From: Bacteroidales bacterium UBA1187
GTDB lineage: Bacteria; Bacteroidota; Bacteroidia; Bacteroidales; Paludibacteraceae
Assembly: GCA_002309835.1 (NCBI GenBank)
Contig: DBYL01000004.1
Coordinates: forward strand, 9,367-15,006
Direction of reading: 5' to 3'
DNA: 5,640 bases
Below, piece after piece: positions 1 through 5,323 of this stretch. The translations under genes and the position numbers were made by a program. The first letter of the stretch is position 1, and each line of letters begins with the position of its first letter. Under the pieces are notes generated by a model that did not search any database, was not told the DNA's origin, and saw only the letters and a program-made list of their open reading frames with translations.

Positions 1-531
1 TTCGGTGTTCGTCAGAACGCCGGTACCGGTATCTTCGACTTCCTCAAAGCGCTGCCGTATTTCGCAATGGAGCGCGAGATAGGTTTCTTGACGCCGGCTG
101 AGGCAGCGAAGAAACTGGCAGCTAACGACGTGCTCTCCAGTCCGTATCCGTTGACCTGGAGCGGCGAGGCCAAAGACCTGAGTATCTACACGGGTAACGA
201 CCTGCAGCAAGAGGCTATCAACAAACTCTTCGCCGTAGCAGAACGCGTTCATCTGTGCCAAGACAAGAGTCTGAAGACCAACTGGCTGCGTCTGCAGGAT
301 GTGAACTACCTGCATTATATGAATCATATCGATCAGGGCGAGACTCAGTATGAGTCGGCTTACGACGCGTTCATCAATTATATGAACATCCTGTCCGACT
401 TCCTGCAGAGCGTAGAGGAGCAATACCCGACGACGATCGAGAACGAAGAGTTGAATGAGTTGCTGAAGACCATCCGCAACCAAGAGGAGGAGATACAGCA
501 GCTGCAGGCGAAACTGAAGAAAAAGGGATGA
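1..531 (+). CDS. Glycoside hydrolase family 57 (alpha-amylase-like), C-terminal part; 5' end outside the window
   Basis: The open frame enters at base 1 with no start codon and runs 176 codons to TGA at 529-531; the ATG at 67 is internal, because conserved sequence lies upstream of it. I recognise the C-terminal region of the Bacteroidota GH57 alpha-amylase-like proteins from TGIFDFLKALP (9-19 of the visible part), SSPYPLTW (46-53), GNDLQQEAINKL (65-76) and YDAFINYMNILSDF (121-134). Family members are cytoplasmic retaining enzymes acting on alpha-glucans such as glycogen. The catalytic Glu and Asp of the family should lie upstream and cannot be checked. Residues about 147-175 form a charged, heptad-like helix rich in Glu, Leu, Gln and Lys, probably a short coiled-coil tail. 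The first visible residues read FGVRQ where I remember FGEHQ in relatives, so this is a divergent member. The porin gene follows after 42 nt without a terminator. The family call is strong; substrate and activity are inferred. Confidence 0.85.
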   Translation, partial: FGVRQNAGTGIFDFLKALPYFAMEREIGFLTPAEAAKKLAANDVLSSPYPLTWSGEAKDLSIYTGNDLQQEAINKLFAVAERVHLCQDKSLKTNWLRLQDVNYLHYMNHIDQGETQYESAYDAFINYMNILSDFLQSVEEQYPTTIENEELNELLKTIRNQEEEIQQLQAKLKKKG

Positions 532-533
532 GC

Positions 534-567
534 GGATTAGAGGGTTAGAGGATTAGAGGATTAGAGG
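534..567 (+). repeat. Octamer tandem repeat, GGATTAGA x4
   Basis: Four head-to-tail octamers lie at 534-541, 542-549, 550-557 and 558-565, followed by a further GG at 566-567. The second unit is GGGTTAGA (one change, A to G); the other three are identical. The array fills most of the 42-nt gap between the GH57 stop and the porin start. It gives five evenly spaced G-runs (GG, GGG, GG, GG, GG) on the coding strand, so a weak two-tetrad quadruplex in the mRNA is conceivable. The unit length is not a multiple of three, but the array lies outside both reading frames, so copy-number change would alter spacing rather than frame. No other GGATTAGA copy was seen in the window. Confidence 0.9.
563..567 (+). 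promoter_or_regulatory. Shine-Dalgarno-like AGAGG for the TTG-started porin
   Basis: AGAGG ends 6 nt before the TTG at 574, a suitable distance for pairing with the CCUCC-type 3' end of 16S rRNA. It is formed by the end of the last GGATTAGA unit plus the following GG. The other starts visible here (clpC, trxA, rpoD) have only A/T-rich upstream sequence, so this site supports 574 as the real start. Each upstream repeat junction carries a similar AGAGG, so there are several equivalent but more distant sites. Confidence 0.45.
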
Positions 568-573
568 TTTTAC

Positions 574-2514
574 TTGTATAAACGTATCGGCATAGTATTA
601 GTACTGTTGGCAGCGACCCTTGTGGCCGCTGCCAAGCAGCCGCGTATAAAGACGGTAGTGAAGACATGGAATATGCCTTCCTACAGCGCTGTGGCCGATA
701 CTATTCCTTTCGCCGACACCCTCATGCTCAACTATCACGACGTGGATATCCAGGAGCGATACTCGTTGAGCAACGCCATCAACGGCAATGTATTGGTGTC
801 GCCTATCGAGTCGCGCGTAGTACAACATCGGTTGCAGACGATAGATGATCCGTTCGCCTGGAGTCTACAGCCGTATGTAGTCACGCCGCAGCAACAGCGG
901 TTCTTCAATACGACAACTCCCTACTCGTCTATCGCGTATAAGAAAGGTTTTGTCACCGGGCATGAGGAGAACGACCTTAGTTTTCTTTTCACCGGCAACC
1001 TGGGGCGTAAGACCAATCTGGGTTTGGATCTGGAGTATCTGAATTCGGTGGGCCACTATGCTAACACCTCCGGTAAACTCTTCCGCGGAAGTGTTTGGGG
1101 CAGTTATACGGGCGAGCACTATAGCATGCACGGCGCGTTCAGTTGGAGCGACCTCAGTTCATTCGATAACGGAGGATTGCAAAATGTAGAGGACTTGCGC
1201 AGCTCGTTGCGCGCAGAGGACCTGCCGGTACGGCTGAATGCCATGGTGGGTTACCGATATCTGAGCGGATATCTGCATAACCAGTATGCCATCACCAAAG
1301 AGCGGGAGTATCACGACTCGATAGAGGTGATTGAAGACGGGCGACGCGTGAAACGCGATACCATCAAAGTGGAGTATATCCCGCTTATCACATTCAGTCA
1401 TATCTTCGAGACCAACAACTCGCATCGGCGCTATGTAGAGCAGACGGCAGACCAAGGGTTCTACGACCATATTTACTACGACTCCCTTGCCTCCAATGAC
1501 TACACCGATGTGCTGACGATTCGCAACACCGTTGCCGTGACTTTCTGCGAGGCATATAACAGGAAGTTGAAGTTCGGCGCCACGGTCTTCGCCATGAATG
1601 AATGTCAGCGCCATCTATACGACAGCGTGCCCTACGACAGCATCTATGACTACCGATGGACGAACAACACCTATATAGGCGGTTCGATTCACAAGCACAG
1701 CGGCGCGAACGTACACTATACCGTAGAGGGTCAAGTGTGTCTGGTGGGCTATAAGATCGGTGAGTTTGACGTACACGGCAAATTAGAGACGCAGTTTACA
1801 GTAGGCGGTTATCCCTTGCGCGTAGGAGCAAGAGCATATGCGAAAAGCGTCAAGCCCAGCCCGTATCTGCAGCGCTTCCGTTCAAATCACGTAGAATGGG
1901 ACAACACGTTCGGCTTCACCTATCGCTTCTTAGGCGGCGCGACGGTGAGTTACGGCTATCAATGGCTCAAGCCAAGCGTGAACTTCAGTTTTGAGAACCA
2001 GACCAATCCGATATACGTCAGTGCGACCGATTGGAAGCCGCGTCAGTACGAAGGAAGCGTACAGATCATCACGGCGGATATAGGACTGGATCTGACAACG
2101 CCGTGGGTAAATCTCGAGAACCGAGTAGTGATACAGCACTCGACGAACGACGCGGTACTACCTGTTCCGCTGGCGATACTACAGCATAGGCTGTATTACC
2201 ACGGCACATGGTTTAGAGCGCTGGATGCGCAGATGGGTGTAGATGTGCGCTTTTTCACGCGTTACCACGCACCCGTATTATGCCCGGCAACCAGTATGTT
2301 TGCTACCCAGCAAGACACGTACGTAGGCAATTATCCTTGGATGAACGTCTATGCAAATTTCTTCGTACGGTCGATTCGGTTGCGGTTCTTCTTCCAGTAT
2401 CAGCACCTGAACCATTTATTTATGAAAAGCAACATCGATTACCTATCTATGCCCGGTTATCCGACCAATCCGGATATCTTCCGCGCCGGCTTAGCATGGC
2501 ATTTTTATAATTGA
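574..2514 (+). CDS. Putative outer-membrane porin, Bacteroidota Porin_10 (DUF4289) family
   Basis: Predicted 646-residue outer-membrane beta-barrel of unknown substrate. Residues 1-20 look like a signal peptide: MYKR, then a hydrophobic core rich in Ile, Val, Leu and Ala ending VAAA, with no lipobox Cys. The mature part shows alternating polar/aromatic strands without transmembrane helices. The segment at about 141-203 (NLGLDLEYLNSVGHY, GSYTGEHYSMHG, then NGGL) matches my memory of the family's conserved strand pair. The end also fits: a run of aromatic strands, the phrase MPGYPTNPDIFRAGLAW and the aromatic C-terminus WHFYN, as expected for barrel assembly by the BAM complex. The TTG start is chosen because an in-frame TAG lies just upstream (562-564), no ATG occurs before about residue 35, and later starts would lose the signal peptide. 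clpC follows 23 nt after the stop. The family assignment is from memory of sequence patterns; transport role is inferred. Confidence 0.82.
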   Translation: MYKRIGIVLVLLAATLVAAAKQPRIKTVVKTWNMPSYSAVADTIPFADTLMLNYHDVDIQERYSLSNAINGNVLVSPIESRVVQHRLQTIDDPFAWSLQPYVVTPQQQRFFNTTTPYSSIAYKKGFVTGHEENDLSFLFTGNLGRKTNLGLDLEYLNSVGHYANTSGKLFRGSVWGSYTGEHYSMHGAFSWSDLSSFDNGGLQNVEDLRSSLRAEDLPVRLNAMVGYRYLSGYLHNQYAITKEREYHDSIEVIEDGRRVKRDTIKVEYIPLITFSHIFETNNSHRRYVEQTADQGFYDHIYYDSLASNDYTDVLTIRNTVAVTFCEAYNRKLKFGATVFAMNECQRHLYDSVPYDSIYDYRWTNNTYIGGSIHKHSGANVHYTVEGQVCLVGYKIGEFDVHGKLETQFTVGGYPLRVGARAYAKSVKPSPYLQRFRSNHVEWDNTFGFTYRFLGGATVSYGYQWLKPSVNFSFENQTNPIYVSATDWKPRQYEGSVQIITADIGLDLTTPWVNLENRVVIQHSTNDAVLPVPLAILQHRLYYHGTWFRALDAQMGVDVRFFTRYHAPVLCPATSMFATQQDTYVGNYPWMNVYANFFVRSIRLRFFFQYQHLNHLFMKSNIDYLSMPGYPTNPDIFRAGLAWHFYN

Positions 2515-2537
2515 CAACAATAGACAAAACGATATAT

Positions 2538-4823
2538 ATGCAAATCACACAGCATCTCAACCAAATTCTCCTATATGCGCAAGAAGAGGCGGAGCGCCTC
2601 ATGAGCGCTCGCGTAGAGCCGGAGCATATGCTTCTGGCTATCATGCGTTTGGGTGAGGGAACAGCTTATGACCTGCTGCTTCGTGCGCATTTCCGTCCGG
2701 AAGAGGCGAAAGCACCCTTAGAGGACAGCATCCGCGGTAAGGAAGGCGCGCCGGAGGTTATCTCGCGAAGCGTACTCACCGAACGCGTGCTGCGCATCGC
2801 GGAAGCTATCAGCAGGGAGTATCAGGCGAATGCCGTTGGCTCGGTACATCTGCTGCTGGCTATCTCGCGCGAGCAGATCAACCGTGCGGCTTCGTATCTG
2901 GAGGAAGTATGGGGTATCAATTATCAGCGATTAGCCGACCTGTACGGTCAGCCGCATTATAGCGCAGATATTCCCACGAGCGGAGCGAACCAGATGGGTG
3001 ACCTGAACGAAGGTCCATGGGAGGCGCAGAAGCCGCAGCAGCCGAAAGGCAAGAAGAGCGGGACGGCTGCGCTGGATAAGTACGGACGTGACCTGACGCG
3101 TCAGGCCGAAGACGGTAAGTTAGATCCGGTAGTAGGCCGCGAGGTAGAGATCGAGCGCGTGGTACAAATCTTAAGCCGCCGCAAGAAGAACAACCCTATC
3201 CTCATCGGCGAACCCGGTGTAGGTAAGTCGGCTATTGTAGAAGGCCTGGCGCTGCGCATTATCTCCGACAAGGAAGGAGCGTTAGTGGGCCGTCGTATCG
3301 TGACGCTCGATATCGCATCGATGGTAGCCGGTACTACGTACCGCGGCCAATTTGAAGAACGCATGAAGCAGATCATCAATGAGTTGCTGATGCACCCCGA
3401 GATCATCCTTTTCATCGATGAGATCCATACGATCATCGGCGCAGGCAACGCTTCGGGCTCGTTGGACGCTGCGAATATCCTCAAGCCGGCGCTGGCGCGC
3501 GGCGAGATACAGTGTATCGGTGCGACGACGACGGCGGAGTACGCCAAGTCGATAGAGAAAGACGGAGCGTTAGAGCGCCGATTCCAGAAAGTACAGGTGC
3601 GTCCTACGACAGGCGAAGAGACGCTGGATATCTTACGTCGCCTCAGCGAGCATTATGCGCATTACCATAACGTCATCTATACGACGGAGGTATTGAAAGC
3701 CTGCGTAGGACTGAGCGAACGATATATCACCGACCGCGCATTCCCGGACAAAGCGATAGACGTCATGGACGAGGTAGGCGCACGCAGTCATGCGCGCCAG
3801 CAGATAACAGGTGAGAACGCTCAACCGGCCTATACCGTCACGACGGAAGATGTAGCGGGAGTAGTGAGCATGATCTCCGGCGTACCCGTACAACGCGTGG
3901 CGAGCGCCGAGAACGAGCGCTTGCGCACGATGGGCGAGGTATTACGCCGCCGCATCATCGGTCAGGACAAAGCCGTAGAGACCGTCGTCAAAGCGATCCA
4001 GCGCAGCCGCTTGGGTCTGCGTGATCCGAAACGACCGATAGGTACATTCTTCTTCCTTGGTCAGACAGGTGTCGGTAAGACCTATCTGGCGCAATGCTTG
4101 GCGGAGGAGATGTTTGGCAGCAAGGATGCGATGATCCGCTTCGATATGTCGGAATATATGGAGAAGCACACCGTGAGTCTGCTCGTAGGAGCGCCTCCGG
4201 GATACGTAGCGCATGAGGACGGCGGTAAGCTGACCGAAGCCGTGCGCCGCAAACCCTACTCGATCGTGCTCTTCGACGAGATAGAGAAAGCGCATCCCGA
4301 TATCTTCAATATATTGCTGCAGGTGATGGACGAAGGCCGTCTGACCGACCGCCAGGGGCACATCGTCGATTTCCGCAACACGATCATCGTGCTGACGAGT
4401 AATATCGGTACGCGTCAGCTGCAGGAGTTCGGCGGAGGCGTCGGTTTCAACAGCGGCGAGATGAACCAGAAAGAGACGAATAAGATGCTTCTCAAGGCGC
4501 TGCAGAAACAATTCCCGCCGGAGTTCGTCAACCGTATCGATAATGTAGTGACGTTTGAGCCGCTGAGCCGCGAGACCATCGGTCAGATTGTTCAAATTGA
4601 GATCAGTCTGCTGCAGCAGCGCCTCAAGAACCAAGGTCATCAGTTAAGCGTGAAGCCGGAAGTGATCGGTCAGTTAGTAGATAAGAGTTACGACACCAAG
4701 AATGGTGCGCGTCCAGTAAAGCGCGCGGTACAGACGTATCTGGAAGACCCGCTGACGGAGATCTTGCTTCGCAAACCCAATCAGAAACGAATAACAATCA
4801 AACAAATACAACAAACATTATGA
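2538..4823 (+). CDS. clpC: ClpC-type AAA+ protease ATPase subunit without the middle (M) domain
   Basis: A 761-residue HSP100 unfoldase that should unfold substrates and feed them to ClpP. The double Clp_N repeat spans 1-140, with EHMLLAIMRLGEG (30-41 region) and its second copy near 94-109, then a Pro/Gln/Lys linker (about 141-178). NBD1 has Walker A GEPGVGKS (224-231), Walker B ending D294-E295, pore-loop Tyr268 and Arg fingers R347/R348. NBD2 has Walker A GQTGVGKT (508-515), D580-E581, pore loop GYVA (555-558), Arg finger R666 and sensor-2 GARP (723-726). VGF at 635-637 matches the ClpP-docking loop, so this is not a ClpB disaggregase. Only about 19 residues lie between DEVG (411-414) and VTTEDV (434-439), where ClpC normally carries the coiled-coil M-domain. 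The ATG at 2538 is preferred; an in-frame TTG at 2511 would add nine residues and overlap the porin stop. trxA overlaps the stop by 4 nt. Confidence 0.93.
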   Translation: MQITQHLNQILLYAQEEAERLMSARVEPEHMLLAIMRLGEGTAYDLLLRAHFRPEEAKAPLEDSIRGKEGAPEVISRSVLTERVLRIAEAISREYQANAVGSVHLLLAISREQINRAASYLEEVWGINYQRLADLYGQPHYSADIPTSGANQMGDLNEGPWEAQKPQQPKGKKSGTAALDKYGRDLTRQAEDGKLDPVVGREVEIERVVQILSRRKKNNPILIGEPGVGKSAIVEGLALRIISDKEGALVGRRIVTLDIASMVAGTTYRGQFEERMKQIINELLMHPEIILFIDEIHTIIGAGNASGSLDAANILKPALARGEIQCIGATTTAEYAKSIEKDGALERRFQKVQVRPTTGEETLDILRRLSEHYAHYHNVIYTTEVLKACVGLSERYITDRAFPDKAIDVMDEVGARSHARQQITGENAQPAYTVTTEDVAGVVSMISGVPVQRVASAENERLRTMGEVLRRRIIGQDKAVETVVKAIQRSRLGLRDPKRPIGTFFFLGQTGVGKTYLAQCLAEEMFGSKDAMIRFDMSEYMEKHTVSLLVGAPPGYVAHEDGGKLTEAVRRKPYSIVLFDEIEKAHPDIFNILLQVMDEGRLTDRQGHIVDFRNTIIVLTSNIGTRQLQEFGGGVGFNSGEMNQKETNKMLLKALQKQFPPEFVNRIDNVVTFEPLSRETIGQIVQIEISLLQQRLKNQGHQLSVKPEVIGQLVDKSYDTKNGARPVKRAVQTYLEDPLTEILLRKPNQKRITIKQIQQTL

Positions 4824-5134
4824 CAGTAGAGATTACAGACGCTAACATCAAGGATGTGATTGCGTCGGGCAAACCCGTGGTAGTTGATTTCTGGGCCAGC
4901 TGGTGCGGTCCATGTAAGATGATGCTTCCGATTTTAGAGGAGCTCTCGAATGAGTACGAGGGTCGCGTGGTAGTAGGTAAGTTGAACGTAGATGACAACC
5001 CTGACACCTGCGAGGAGTACGGCATCATGAATATCCCGACGATGTTGTTCTTCCAGAACGGCGAGTTGGTAAACCGCCACGTAGGCGCATGCCGTAAACA
5101 AGACTTGGCGCAACTTTTCGACGCAATTTTATAA
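4820..5134 (+). CDS. trxA: Thioredoxin (WCGPC active site)
   Basis: A 104-residue cytoplasmic thioredoxin, full length for the family, which reduces protein disulfides using electrons from thioredoxin reductase. The strand PVVVDFWASWCGPCK holds the redox pair C29 and C32; D23 matches the buried Asp of classical thioredoxins, and NIPT (71-74) carries the cis-proline at P73 that faces the active site. There is no signal peptide or membrane segment. Two cysteines beyond the active site, C64 (in NPDTCEEYGI) and C91 (in VGACRKQDL), are not part of the basic fold. The ATG overlaps the clpC stop in the tetranucleotide ATGA (4820-4823) and there is no Shine-Dalgarno sequence, so translation is probably coupled to clpC. 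The overlap implies co-transcription and perhaps a shared role in protein quality control, but that functional link is inference. Confidence 0.95.
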   Translation: MTVEITDANIKDVIASGKPVVVDFWASWCGPCKMMLPILEELSNEYEGRVVVGKLNVDDNPDTCEEYGIMNIPTMLFFQNGELVNRHVGACRKQDLAQLFDAIL

Positions 5135-5142
5135 AAAATTGC
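5123..5142 (+). terminator. Possible weak terminator hairpin over the trxA stop
   Basis: GCAATTTT (5123-5130) and AAAATTGC (5135-5142) form a perfect 8-bp stem with a 4-nt loop; the trxA TAA (5132-5134) sits in the loop. The stem is AT-rich and no U-tract follows (the next bases are AGAAAAAT), so it is not a textbook intrinsic terminator. It could instead protect the 3' end of the clpC-trxA message. It lies just upstream of the tRNA promoter, where a transcript end is expected. Confidence 0.35.
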
Positions 5143-5149
5143 AGAAAAA

Positions 5150-5181
5150 TTTGGTCAATTCAAAAAAAAGCAGTAATTTTG
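5150..5181 (+). promoter_or_regulatory. Bacteroidota-type sigma(ABfr) promoter for tRNA-Arg and probably rpoD
   Basis: TTTG at 5150-5153 fits the -33 element, and TAATTTTG at 5174-5181 fits the TANNTTTG -7 element known for Bacteroides-type primary sigma factor promoters. The spacer is 20 nt (5154-5173), within the usual 19-21, and includes an eight-A tract at 5162-5169. Transcription would start a few bases downstream, at about 5186-5189, giving a leader of about 40-45 nt before the tRNA. I found no other two-element match at the starts of the genes in this window. Confidence 0.85.
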
Positions 5182-5191
5182 CGCCCTATTT

Positions 5192-5230
5192 TGCCTTAAT
5201 AGGCACCGTTTTTGTGTGCCTATAAGGCAC
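5192..5230 (+). repeat. Leader with four alternating complementary segments (two exclusive folds)
   Basis: Segment 1 is TGCCT (5192-5196), segment 2 AGGCAC (5201-5206), segment 3 GTGCCT (5216-5221) and segment 4 AGGCAC (5225-5230). Segments 1:2 pair over 5 bp with a TAAT loop, and 3:4 pair over 6 bp with an ATA loop. Alternatively 2:3 pair as an 8-bp stem (5199-5206 with 5216-5223) around a 9-nt loop containing five T. The folds 1:2 plus 3:4, and 2:3 alone, exclude each other. Segment 4 ends at the base before tRNA position 1, so the 3:4 hairpin would touch the RNase P cleavage site. No U-tract follows either fold, so this does not look like a terminator. Function is unknown. Confidence 0.6.
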
Positions 5231-5304
5231 GGTCCGGTAGCTCAGCTGGATAGAGCAACAGCCTTCTAAGCTGTGGGTCTCGGGTTCGAATCCCGACCGG
5301 ATCA
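5231..5304 (+). tRNA. tRNA-Arg, anticodon UCU (TCT at 5265-5267)
   Basis: A complete 74-nt cloverleaf. The acceptor stem is 5231-5237 (GGTCCGG) with 5297-5303 (CCGGATC), including one G-U pair at position 2-71. The D arm is GCTC/GAGC (5240-5243, 5253-5256). The anticodon stem ACAGC/GCTGT encloses the loop CTTCTAA, giving anticodon TCT at 5265-5267. The T arm TCGGG/CCCGA encloses the standard loop TTCGAAT. The discriminator is A at 5304; the following CAC shows that CCA is not encoded and must be added after transcription. An A directly follows the D-loop GG, consistent with arginine identity. It reads AGA and, by wobble, AGG, codons that look uncommon here: clpC and the visible part of rpoD mostly use CGN for Arg. 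A promoter and a structured leader precede it, and rpoD begins 19 nt downstream. Confidence 0.97.
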
Positions 5305-5323
5305 CACAAAATATAAATAGCAT

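Noticed and set aside
67..531. A complete small gene starting at ATG 67
   Set aside because: The same frame is open to base 1 and encodes conserved GH57 sequence upstream of that Met, so it is an internal methionine of a truncated gene.
2295..2302. TATGTTTG, a match to the Bacteroidota -7 element, as an internal clpC promoter
   Set aside because: It lies inside the porin coding sequence about 235 nt before clpC and has no TTTG at the required 19-21 nt upstream; a single 8-mer match is expected by chance.
2511..2516. TTGACA as a sigma-70 type -35 element upstream of clpC
   Set aside because: Bacteroidota primary sigma recognises TTTG/TANNTTTG rather than TTGACA/TATAAT, and no fitting -7 element follows.
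2511..2540. TTG at 2511 as the clpC start, overlapping the porin stop as TTGA
   Set aside because: The ATG at 2538 is in frame, closer to the normal ClpC N-terminus, and the nine extra residues (rich in Thr, Asp and Lys) match nothing in the family.
3942..4640. Long open frame on the minus strand (232 codons) inside clpC, with other minus-strand frames at 1159-1614 and 3101-3547
   Set aside because: They lie wholly antisense to well-supported genes with intact domains, show no recognisable motifs, and are explained by codon bias of the plus-strand genes.
5199..5223. The 8-bp stem with a T-rich loop as an intrinsic terminator
   Set aside because: The Ts are in the loop rather than after the stem, and it stands between a strong promoter and the tRNA that promoter should transcribe.
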